A stretch of DNA of 64,000 nt from Tritrichomonas musculus (Eukaryota; Parabasalia; Tritrichomonadida; Tritrichomonadidae): positions 1 through 64,000 of the forward strand of contig JAPFFF010000022.1 in assembly GCA_039105265.1 (NCBI GenBank), written 5' to 3'. This document shows positions 51,760 through 60,650 of this stretch, in pieces. Position 1 is the stretch's first letter; each line of letters starts with the position of its first letter. Under the pieces are notes generated by a model that did no database searches, was not told where the DNA came from, and saw only the letters and a program-made list of their open reading frames with translations. Both the position numbers and the translations under genes were made by a program.

Positions 51760-51856
51760 TCAATAAATAATTTGTAAATTATTTAAATATAAAATTGTTT
51801 TAGCTCAAAATCTATCGTTAAATTTACAACATATAATGGAATAAACAATAATTTAA

Positions 51857-52807
51857 CATCATAATGCAGTATATTAACATAATAATGATGTATATTAGCA
51901 TTATTATAGAATGTATTAACATTATGATGCAGTATATTAACATTATGATGCAGTATATTAACATAATAATGATGTATATTAACATAATAATGATGGATAT
52001 TAACATAATAATGATGTATATTAACATTATAATTCAATATTCTAGCATCATGATACTGTACATTGACATCATAATGCTGTATATTAACATTATAATGCAG
52101 TATATTAACATTATGATGAAGTATATTAACTTAATAATGATGTATATTAACATTATAATGCAGTATATTAACATTATAATTTAATATATTAACATCATAA
52201 TTCAATATTCTAGCATCATGATACTGTACATTGGCATCATAATGCTGTATATTAACATTATAATGCAGTATATTAACATTGTAATGAAGTATATTAACAT
52301 AATAATGATGTACATTAGCATTATAATTTAATATATTAGCATCATAATTCAATAATCTAGCATCATGATACTGTACATTGACATCACAATACAGTATATT
52401 AACATCATAATGATGTATATTAACATAATAATGATGTACATTAGCATTATAATTTAATATATTAACATCATAATAATGTATATTAACATAATAATGATGT
52501 ATATTAGCATTATTATGCAATGTATTATCATTATGATGCAGTATATTAACATTATTATGCAATGTATTAACATTATAATGCAATATATTAACAATATAAT
52601 ACAATAATCTAACATCATAATACAATGTATTAACTCTATAATTTAATATATTAACATCATAATTCAATAATCTAGCATCATGATACTGTACATTGACATC
52701 ATAATGCAGTATATTAACATAATAATGATGTATATTAACATTATGATGCAGTATATTTTCATTATGATGCAGTATATTAACATTGTAATGAAGTATATTA
52801 ACATTTG
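51857..52807. repeat. 21-bp AT-rich minisatellite (copy 3)
   Basis: Same units and order as in copies 1 and 2 (offset +26,117 from copy 1). Located between the transposase start and the gene-free middle of the transposon. Frames of seven-residue repeats across it are open on both strands because of the period. I do not call them genes. Confidence 0.92.
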
Positions 52808-54039
52808 AGTAAGTTTTTTGGGCAAGGCTTGCTAGTTACCTAACCAGAAAGGTCCACACTTTTTGAATAAAAAATGCAAATTCAACTTTATAAAAAAACA
52901 AAAGTGCACAAAAAATTCAGAAATGGTATATTAGCTTTTTCAATTATTAACCGTTTTTATCTTCGAATAGAACGTTTAATTTGCATTCTCAATGTCTTTA
53001 GCGGCATCTTACTATATTTATATTCAAGTTAACTTTTATTCTTTCTAATTCCTGATAGTTTTTATTAGATTTATTTTAGAAGACTACTAATCCCAGATTG
53101 TTATTCTCAAGTCGTTATCCATGAATTACTTATCATCATGAAAGTTAGTGAATATTCACTTAATTTAGCATAAAGAAATATTAACAGATTTTCATATATC
53201 AAATAGTGCTATATCTAGTTATGAGGGCACTGAGATCTTTCTAGTGCATCTATCAAAATAATCACTACCACTAATCATATTATCTTAAGAGTTGGTGGAA
53301 TCGGCAGTATGAAATTAAGCATTAATGATTTTGCCTGTATATAGCATTTATGAAATCAAAAAAATATAAACCAAATTGCAGAAAACTCACATATAAAAGA
53401 AGAACAAATTAAAAAAAAAAAATACTTTATATTCCACTATTGAGAGGACAAACGAAGCTTTAGATTTACTCAAAGGCAGAATTAAAAAATAAGAGACAGA
53501 GAGTACGAGCTTAAAGAATAAAAGCAGCTTTTGAAACCAGATTATATTCCATCAAAGAGAATAATCAAATACAACCAGTTAATCAAATACAAACGAATAT
53601 GCATTTATCTATTCTAGTGAGGTAATACAGCTTCACTTTTCAGCAGGACATTTATTTTTCACGGTTATCTTTTTTTTTTCATTCAATAAAATATATCAGG
53701 GCACAGTATCTCAAAAGATATTACAGATTTATGTGGAATATGATCAGGGTGAAAGTTTAACAACTCAATATTTTTATATTCCATCATCACTTTGTTTCAA
53801 TAACAATTTGATTGCCTTTGCTCAAGTTACTATGATTAATACTACACAAATTTAATAAATATTCTCAGCACATTTTTTCCTAAAGGTATTATGGAAGTAG
53901 TAGATCATAAATATAATGAGATCATTAAGAACCAGTAGATGAATAAAACAATTTTTTTGCAGAAACCGTTAGAGAAATAATAGGGGCTGATATGATTTGT
54001 AGGTCGTCAAGAGACCTTAGCTTATCATATATGATTTTC
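52808..54039. other. Middle of the transposon, no gene seen
   Basis: The first 589 bp are shared with copies 1 and 2. From 53,397 (AAGAAGAAC) the sequence exists only here in the window, and its composition stays AT-rich. No ATG-started frame of useful length, tRNA or inverted repeat was found. The minus-strand frame of 66 codons ending at 53,925 has a seven-residue pattern only at its start, where it overlaps the next minisatellite, and is probably accidental. Position 53,396/53,397 is where copies 1 and 2 break off. Confidence 0.65.
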
Positions 54040-54430
54040 AATATATCAACATTATATTTAATATTTGTTTGATATATTAACATTGTATTGAAGAATATTA
54101 ACATTATAATGAAGTATATAAACATTATAATTCAATAATCTAACATCATAATGCAGTACATATTCAATATATTATATCATATTAACATTATAATCCAATA
54201 AACTAACATCATAATACAGTATATTAACATCATAATGAAGTACATTATCATTTTAATGTAGTACATTTACATTATATTGAAGCATACTAACATTATAATT
54301 CAATAAACTAACATCGTATTGAAGTTTATTATCAGTATAATGCTATACATTATCAATACAATCCTATACATTATAAATACAATCCTATACATTATCAATA
54401 TAATGCTATATATTAACTATATCATGTCCT
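54040..54430. repeat. Diverged relative of the 21-bp minisatellite
   Basis: Units such as ATATTAACATTATAATGAAG and AATAATCTAACATCATAATG repeat about every 20-21 bp with more differences than in 51,857-52,807. The same words (TTCAATAATCTAACATCATAA) recur in both arrays, so they share an origin. The right part contains a local triplication of CAATCCTATACATTA-like words near 54,355-54,400. No gene is called here. Confidence 0.8.
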
Positions 54431-54481
54431 ACTTTGAAAAAAAATATATTAAAAATATCTATTCTTAGTTTTTACTAGATT

Positions 54482-54504
54482 CTTTTTGAACTGCGTTCAA
54501 AAAG
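54482..54504. other. Perfect 10-bp hairpin with 3-base loop
   Basis: CTTTTTGAAC, then TGC, then GTTCAAAAAG form a perfect stem of ten pairs. It lies about 365 bp beyond the stop codon of the 399-residue gene and just before a long A-rich tract (54,536-54,615, AAAAACAAAAACAAAA-type). It could affect transcript folding or 3'-end formation, or be a remnant of another small insertion; nothing in the sequence decides this. Confidence 0.6.
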
Positions 54505-54535
54505 TGGTGTTGTTTATATAAACGCTTTCAAAAAG

Positions 54536-54615
54536 TTTTAAAAAAACAAAAACAAAACACAACTCAACCAAAAAAAAAAAAAAAAAAAACAAAAACAAAA
54601 AAAAAAAAAAAAACA
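54536..54615. repeat. A-rich simple sequence with interspersed C
   Basis: About 80 bases made almost only of A with single C residues (AAAACAAAAACAAAAC pattern), including an uninterrupted run of about 19 A. It lies between the hairpin and the 3' end of the 399-residue gene. No target duplication was found around it, so I do not read it as a retroposon tail. Confidence 0.85.
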
Positions 54616-54869
54616 ATAGTTTTTAGGTGAAAAGTATGTTATAGAATCAAATTTAAGCTTAGAGTATTTGTAATTCTCTTAATTATAATATGCACATACT
54701 TTATTCATAAAAGCATTCACTAAAAGGTCGATTTCCAAATATTTGGAAATGTGATATGAAAAACATCAAATAGTTGAATGCTGTTTAATGATAAAATCAA
54801 AGTACATTTATATAATAGTTTTTTTTTTAATATAAAAAAGGATTTTATTGAATGTAAAAAACCATTGAC

Positions 54870-56069
54870 TTATTCATTTTGACATATTTTTGCGATGAAG
54901 TTATCAATATCTTCACCAAAATAAATTTCAGAATTAGAATAATCTCGAAGTTCAGAAGTAATCTCTGGGATAATTTTATAAATGATAGGATCGCTTGATT
55001 TGTATATGATCGATACAAATGATTTAAATAATAATGATTTTTTTGAAAAAGGTAGAACATTTATAAATTCAAAAAGTTTATTATAAAATTGAACGAATTT
55101 TTGTATGTTTTGAATAGGATAACTTATTTCTATAACATCAATGCAATCTGATATAATTTTTTGAAAAAAAATATTATTAGAATCAAAATAACAAAGTTGA
55201 TCTTGAATAAATAGAGAAATATTTTCTGAAATAAAAATTGATTTAATTTGTGAAGATAAATAACAATTTCGAAATAGATTTATTATCAAAAATGATATTT
55301 TTGATTCGTATTTAAAACTTTTTGGATTTGGCAGAGTTGAATTAAAATTCTTAATAATAAGACCATTAAAAAAAACTTTTAAAAGAGAAAAAAATTGTTG
55401 GAATTCCTGAAATGCTGCATTTAGATCTAAGTCATCCGATATATCTTGAAAAAATTTAGAAAAAAAAATTAAACTTTGAAGTTTATTAAAATTTTGAAAA
55501 ACAAAATTATTAAAAGAAAAAAAATTCGAATTAATAAGATTTAAACGATATATTTCTGAATATTCACAAAAAACTCCTAATAATATGTAAAAATTAGATA
55601 AAATTTTTGTTGAATTTATATTCTTTTTTAAAAAAACAATTATAAACTCAATATTTTTAAAATGAGGAATCAAAAAATCGATATAATCACCCGATAACAC
55701 TGATAAAGAGATAAAAAAATGAAATATAGATAAAATAAAATTTTCATTATTTGTTTCGAAAAATTCAGTTAAATTGGTTAATAATTGAGATTTTTGAATA
55801 AAAAAAAGAATAAAATTTTCATCATTATCTTCAAATTCATAATTTTCTGAATTTAAAAAAAGTAAAATCTGCATTATCATATCATGAATTAATTTATAAT
55901 TTTTTGTTTTGTAAATGACATCAATATTTTTAAGTTCTTCTTCTATTTTCTGAAAAATTTCGATGCGATTAAAGTTTGATGTGTAATCTTTTTCACCAAA
56001 AAACACATTTATTTCATCGAATTTTAAACTAATATCTTTGGAGTAACTTTGTTCTTTGTAAATATCCAT
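54870..56069 (-). CDS. Hypothetical 399-residue helical protein carried by the transposon
   Basis: ATG to TAA, no interruption. The start is supported by TCACTTT about six bases before the ATG, which matches the trichomonad initiator consensus TCAYTWY at its usual distance. I do not recognise the family. The protein is rich in F, I, L, N, S and K and is almost wholly predicted helix. Hydrophobic residues recur in a way that resembles ARM/HEAT-like helical solenoids, which are abundant among trichomonad hypothetical proteins. No signal peptide, membrane-spanning block, zinc-binding or catalytic motif stands out. It starts only about 180 bp inside the right terminal repeat and is transcribed toward the transposase, so it lies within the transposed unit. 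It could be an accessory transposon protein or a captured host gene. It is absent from copies 1 and 2. Confidence 0.8.
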   Translation of the reverse strand: MDIYKEQSYSKDISLKFDEINVFFGEKDYTSNFNRIEIFQKIEEELKNIDVIYKTKNYKLIHDMIMQILLFLNSENYEFEDNDENFILFFIQKSQLLTNLTEFFETNNENFILSIFHFFISLSVLSGDYIDFLIPHFKNIEFIIVFLKKNINSTKILSNFYILLGVFCEYSEIYRLNLINSNFFSFNNFVFQNFNKLQSLIFFSKFFQDISDDLDLNAAFQEFQQFFSLLKVFFNGLIIKNFNSTLPNPKSFKYESKISFLIINLFRNCYLSSQIKSIFISENISLFIQDQLCYFDSNNIFFQKIISDCIDVIEISYPIQNIQKFVQFYNKLFEFINVLPFSKKSLLFKSFVSIIYKSSDPIIYKIIPEITSELRDYSNSEIYFGEDIDNFIAKICQNE

Positions 56070-56075
56070 TTTTTA

Positions 56076-56083
56076 AAGTGAAA
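56076..56083 (-). promoter_or_regulatory. Initiator-like element before the 399-residue gene
   Basis: On the minus strand TTTCACTTTA precedes the ATG by a few bases. TCACTTT fits TCAYTWY, the initiator that places transcription starts within about 20 bases of the start codon in trichomonads. With this spacing the mRNA would have a very short 5' leader. The match is short and the region AT-rich, so chance cannot be excluded. Confidence 0.55.
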
Positions 56084-56245
56084 TAATAAGAGACTAAAAA
56101 GTACTCATTTTTGAAGACATTATTCAATTTTGAAGAAACTTATATAATTTTTTTTGTAAATTATTCAAAATTGATTTTTTTCTAATAAATACGTTTTTAA
56201 TATCAAGAAAAAAGAAATTTTGAAAAAAAATAAAAAATTTTCACT

Positions 56246-57361
56246 ATATTCCACATCTAAATGATGATTTATTAATAATTTAATTGATCTTTTTATTTTT
56301 TGAGTATTTTTTAGTTGATCGTTTTAAATTATATAAAAAAAAATTGAAAAAACAAAAAAAAGGTTATAACAATTTATATCTACATAATGATTTATTAATA
56401 ATTTAATTGATCTTTTTATTTTTTGAGTATTTTTTAGTTGATCGTTTTAAATTATATAAAAAAAAATTGAAAAAACAAAAAAAAGGTTATAACAATTTAT
56501 ATCTACATAATGATTTATTAATAATTTAATTGATCTTTTTATTTTTTGAGTATTTTTTAGTTGATCGTTTTAAATTATATAAAAAAAAATTGAAAAAACA
56601 AAAAAAAGGTTATAACAATTTATATCTACATAATGATTTATTAATAATTTAATTGATCTTTTTATTTTTTGAGTATTTTTTAGTTGATCGTTTTAAATTA
56701 TATAAAAAAAAAATTGAAAAAACAAAAAAATTATTATACTAAAATAAATTTATAATATCAAGCCTCATTCTGCATCTTTGCTTGATATTAATCTCACTTT
56801 GTTCTTTAAGAAAATCGTTTTAAAATCTTAAATATCCGTTTAAAATTAATATTTATATCAAATTTTATATTTTTGTGAGAGCATTCAAATCAGAGTATTC
56901 AAAATATGGATTTTTTTTTATTCTTTCAATATATTCTGAGGTAGATTATAACAATTTTAAAACACAAATATTTTTTTACTCTCAGCTAGCTTCTAAATTT
57001 TCATATGACAGAATAATTAAGTATATTATAAACAATCATTTTAAACCAATAAATTGAATTATTATGAAAATTATATAATATTTGAATATTTGCAAAAAAA
57101 AGGATGAAAAAGAGACAGAACAATCGATTCCACGGTAAACAAAGCAAATTACCAGAAATAAAATACTTTATAAAGGATTTTGAGCCAAAAAAGTTAGAAA
57201 TGAAGATAGAAAAATTTTGTATAAGAAAGCCACTTTTTATTTAGTTTATTTGGGTGCAAAATAGGTTCAATAATAAAATTTGGGTGCAAAACCGATTTGG
57301 GGTGCATTTTTTGAATACCTATTTGGCCGGGGTGCATTTTGGGTGCCAAAATCAATATCCC
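56246..57361. repeat. Right terminal inverted repeat of the whole transposon
   Basis: Reverse complement of the left terminal repeats at 48,476, 30,737 and 22,360. The outer part, with GGGTGC motifs ending at 57,346, is the mirror image of the left GCACCC cluster. The last 15 bases (57,347-57,361) match the left end only at GGGA/TCCC and a few other sites. It is followed by GAAATATC, the target duplication. A frame of about 60 codons at 56,875-57,057 starts at GTG and contains no ATG, so it is not called. Confidence 0.88.
56251..56722. repeat. Four tandem units of about 123 bp in the right terminal repeat
   Basis: Same units as at 22,998-23,346, in reverse complement, but four in number rather than three. 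The innermost unit again has the deviant CATCTAAAT ending, so the copy-number change affected the regular units. The extra unit explains the 123-bp difference in length between the two terminal repeats. Confidence 0.9.
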
Positions 57362-57369
57362 GAAATATC

Positions 57370-57550
57370 TCATTTATATATATTTTTAATATAAAATTCT
57401 AATATGAAATAATAATATTAATATAGATTAATATAATTTTAAATTAAGATATTACTTTTTATAAAAATCTCAAAATTTCAATAAGGGAAAAAATATAAAA
57501 AATATTTGAAAGCTATTTTTATAAATTGAGAGAAAATTGAATAAAAAAAA
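57370..57550. other. AT-rich right flank of the transposon, no gene seen
   Basis: Follows directly after the target duplication. It is nearly pure A/T with short poly-A and poly-T runs, and no frame or structured RNA is visible. Confidence 0.6.
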
Positions 57551-58410
57551 AAAGGTCGTACAACTAAATTGAATAAAAAATAAAATTAAATAAATTTATA
57601 TTTATCTTAATAAATAATTTAATTAATAATTATAATATATAATTTTTATATTTTATATCCAATATTATAAAATGTAATGGTTGAAATAAAGACTTTAATT
57701 AAAATTCAATATATATCGATTTCTTATATATTTGCATCATTTAAAAAATATAGATGACATTTGAATGGGTATACTATGTGTTATACAAATAATATTTTAC
57801 TTTTTGACGAAATCCTTCATTAACTGAAATATTAGACTTTTTATATTTATGAAACCAATCAACTAAATCTTCATTTTTAGAAAAAACTGACATTTGATTT
57901 AGATTGAAATTCAAATATATTAGAAAGTAAATGCATATAAATAAAATTGTATTTTTCATTTGGCTCCTGTAACGTCCAATTTTTTTAAAATCATCATTTA
58001 ATAATTCAACAAATTCAATTTTCCGGCATTTTTAGCTAAAAAATGAATTTTTTTTTCAATAATAATAACTATTTTTATATAACACTTAATGTTTTAAAAG
58101 CATATAAAAAGATATCAAAAGAATTAATGATTAGAATAAATTATATAAAAAGTTATCGCTATTCTAAATTTTTATAAAGTGTTATAAAATTCTTATCAAA
58201 AATAATTAAAATAAATTGAGATAAAATACTCAAATTTATTTTCTGAAGAAAATTTAATATATACTTATATCCTTTTAGTTTTTATTTTAATTTGAATTTT
58301 GTACGATGCAAATATTTATAAAACTGATTATTATTATTATAATAAAATATAATTAGTTTAAACAAACCAATCATTGAGTTTTACTGTTAAAATTCAGTTG
58401 TACGACCTTT
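57551..58410. mobile_element. Possible small transposon bounded by 15-bp inverted repeats
   Basis: AAAGGTCGTACAACT at 57,551-57,565 is the perfect inverse of AGTTGTACGACCTTT at 58,396-58,410. The match continues loosely for a few bases (AAATT against GAATT). The two GC-containing 15-mers stand out in an almost pure A/T background, so a chance match is unlikely. Both flanks are runs of A, so a target duplication cannot be read, and the outer three A/T bases of the repeats may not belong to the element. At 860 bp it is the size of a MITE or a non-autonomous element. It encloses the secreted-protein-like fragment at 57,774-57,959. Confidence 0.55.
57774..57959 (-). pseudogene. Fragment resembling the N-terminus of a papain-family cysteine protease (signal peptide plus start of I29 prodomain)
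   Basis: A 61-codon frame, ATG to TAG. The first 22 residues (MKNTILFICIYFLIYLNFNL and NQ) look like a signal peptide. The rest, DLVDWFHKYKKSNISVNEGF followed by RQKVKYYLYNT, resembles the start of the I29 inhibitor prodomain (W-x2-KY, then E-x-FR and YxxN). The next codons after the TAG would read YTHSNV, which again resembles the prodomain, so the stop appears to interrupt a longer ancestral frame; a second stop follows soon after. No protease domain follows. No initiator motif precedes the ATG. It lies inside the 57,551-58,410 inverted-repeat pair. The assignment rests on pattern only and could be a chance frame. Confidence 0.35.
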
Positions 58411-59560
58411 AAAAAAAAGCTGATTTAATTTTTTATGATTTTTTAATAAAGGTCCAATATTCTAGGACATATATCTGATTTTAATTTACCTTTATTTATA
58501 CCAAATTTATTGTTTGACCGTTTATAATTTCTTACCAAGTGGCTCCAAAATTGAATCATTCCGTTAACTAATTCAACTTTTTGAATATGTTTTCCCAACT
58601 AACCTTTATCTTTGAAGTTATGTTATAACTAACTATATCAATAAAAAACCTGGGTGATGAAGAAACTAAATATCAAAAAAGAAAACATTCAATTTTTTTA
58701 TATACTTCTGAAAATTAAAAATACCTTTTATTTTAACTTTTTAGAGAAATCTATTAATTATTTTATATTGTTTCCAGATCATTCTTGATGTATGACAATG
58801 ATAATATCATAAAATAATAGAAATATGTATTTTAATTCATTTGAACTTGTGATATTGCATATCATGTAATAAAAAAAAGTTGATGAATATTAGTTCAAAA
58901 CTTAATTTAACAACTGCATCCTATCATATATGTGTTATATAAATATATATTATGAAATTGCTTAATAATTCTTAAAATTCGAAGAAAAAAAGAACTTTTT
59001 TAAAGTCAAAAAAAAAGTGGCCCACCTATAATCAAATAGATATAGAAGTGCGGGAACTATAAAAAGTCTCCAATGTTCTTTATTTTTTTATATTATATTA
59101 TTTACTCTATATAGAATATAAAAAGCATAAAATTAAAAATATTTATTCGACAGGTGTAGTTTTATAAACATTTTAGTTTTTAATTGTAAACTATTGAATA
59201 TAGAAATAATAAGAAAAATATATTTGGATCAAATAGATAACAGTAACTGACTTTTTAACATAAATACAAGTTATTTGGCTCAAAGTCTTTATGCCCTTCA
59301 CGATTTTGTGAGGATTCTCTCAATTTTTTGTGAATTTTTTTTCAAAAATGTAAAAATATGATAATTAGCTCAGAAACAAATTGAATGATCATAGAATTGC
59401 AAAATAAACATTCAAAATAAAAAATTAAAATATCTCCACCAAAAAATCATTAAATAAAGCATTTCACTAAATTAAATGATAAAATATTATATTTTAGTAA
59501 ATGAATATATGCACCAAAAGATGAAAAAGATGACTTTTCCTTATTAATTGAAAATAATTG
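58411..59560. other. AT-rich intergenic DNA, no gene seen
   Basis: About 1.15 kb with short runs of A and T and no frame of useful length. Slightly GC-richer words occur near 58,500-58,640 and 59,020-59,060 (GTGGCCCACC, GTGCGGGAAC). No inverted or tandem repeat longer than chance was found. Confidence 0.6.
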
Positions 59561-59568
59561 AGAGATCA

Positions 59569-60239
59569 AGAGGTGCGAGAGCTAAAATAACGTATTTTTT
59601 TATAATTTAATTTATATTTATCTCCATAAATAAAAAATTTTTTTCAAAAACAATTTCAAAAATATTTATATATATAAGTATTATTTATAAAATATAATCA
59701 TTCATCATCACAAAATATTAAAAACAAAAGTTTTTAACACCATCAAAAATCATAAAAAAATCAATTTAACAAAAGCATGATTTATGAATCAATTTATTAA
59801 TCGTAAAAATAATTATAACAATAAATGGTTAATAGTCTTTACTTATAAATTTAATAAACAAGTTATTGTGCAGAGCAGAAAATGAAAAGAAATGCTATTA
59901 AAATGGAAAATATCGTCATACATCAATAATATAAGAGTTTTAACATATTCATTTATATTTTATACATATATAAAATATTAGGTTAAAATTTGACGCCTAA
60001 ATTTTTGGCCAAGAATAAAATGAGATAATTCTAAAGTTATAAAAATAATATGACCAAAAATAAATTGAATTTTTATTTTATTTTGAATTAACTTATTCTC
60101 AATTTTTTAAAACATTCATATTTTATTCCCATCCAAAAATAATCCATTAATATTTTGTAATTTTATTTTAAACATAAATATATATTTATTTTTAAAATAT
60201 TAAAACAATCTGATATATGTCCTCAGCTCTCGCACCTCT
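59569..60239. mobile_element. 671-bp MITE with 15-bp terminal inverted repeats and 8-bp target duplication
   Basis: Ends are AGAGGTGCGAGAGCT (59,569-59,583) and AGCTCTCGCACCTCT (60,225-60,239), a perfect inverted pair. AGAGATCA flanks it on both sides (59,561-59,568 and 60,240-60,247) as a direct repeat. The interior is A/T-rich and has no coding capacity, so it needs a transposase from elsewhere. An 8-bp target duplication with short terminal repeats suggests hAT, though MULE cannot be excluded. The uninterrupted target is preserved in the neighbouring 177-bp repeat (AATAATTGAGAGATCATTGA at 60,409 onward), which serves as an internal empty site. Confidence 0.85.
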
Positions 60240-60240
60240 A

Positions 60241-60650
60241 GAGATCATTGAAATAATAATAAATGCATTCAATTAAAAAAACTAAAATATCTTGCCGGAA
60301 ATAATAAAAACTATATTTCCAATCTAAATTAAACTTAATTATATAAGTAGTATAATAAATAAACTAATATAAAATGCGTATATTTTCGATATTTGTTTTT
60401 TAATTCAAAATAATTGAGAGATCATTGAAACAAGAATTAATGCATTCAATTAAAAAAACTAAAATATCTTGCCGGAAATAATAAAAACTATATTTCCAAT
60501 CTAAATTAAACTTAATTATATAAGTAATATAATAAATAAACTAATATAAAATGCGTATATTTTCGATATTTGTTTTTTAATTCAAAATAATTGAGAGATC
60601 ATTGAAACAAGAATTAATCTATTCAATTTAAAAATAAACAATATCCTAGT
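60241..60650. repeat. 177-bp tandem duplication, two full units and a partial third
   Basis: GAGATCATTGAAA begins units at 60,241, 60,418 and 60,595, exactly 177 bp apart. The two full units are nearly identical and contain CTTGCCGGAAATAATAAAAA and AATGCGTATATTTTCGATAT. The third decays after about 50 bases. The left flank of the adjoining MITE (TTAATTGAAAATAATTGAGAG) resembles the end of a unit, so the MITE probably inserted into an existing repeat unit. No gene was found. Confidence 0.9.

Larger units (their letters stand above)
48476..57361 (-). mobile_element. Whole MULE-type DNA transposon, 8,886 bp, with long terminal repeats and two genes
   Basis: Both ends are defined. The left end begins GGGA after GAAATATC, and the right end finishes TCCC before GAAATATC, giving a perfect 8-bp target duplication. 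The terminal repeats are 993 bp (left) and 1,116 bp (right). They differ mainly by one 123-bp unit and by the outermost 15 bases. Inside, in order, are the transposase (49,900-51,759, minus), the 21-bp minisatellite, about 600 bp without a gene, a further gene-free stretch, a diverged minisatellite, a hairpin and A-rich tract, and a 399-residue gene (54,870-56,069, minus). Both genes read leftward. Target duplications of 8-11 bp and long terminal repeats fit the Mutator superfamily, as does the transposase. Both ends and the transposase triad are intact, so it could be active, but activity is not shown. Confidence 0.85.

Noticed and set aside
53925-54125. 66-codon minus-strand frame in the middle of the transposon
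   Set aside because: Its first third is minisatellite sequence and the rest lies in AT-rich DNA without any motif.
54536-54615. Retroposon poly-A tail
   Set aside because: The tract has interspersed C, there is no adjoining SINE-like or LINE-like body, and no target duplication was found.
54845-55060. 71-codon minus-strand frame at the end of the 399-residue gene
   Set aside because: It overlaps the longer frame in another register and lacks an initiator or recognisable features.
56875-57057. 60-codon frame found identically in all four terminal repeats
   Set aside because: It begins at GTG with no ATG inside. It is conserved only because the surrounding DNA is a recent duplicate, and it shows no recognisable protein pattern.
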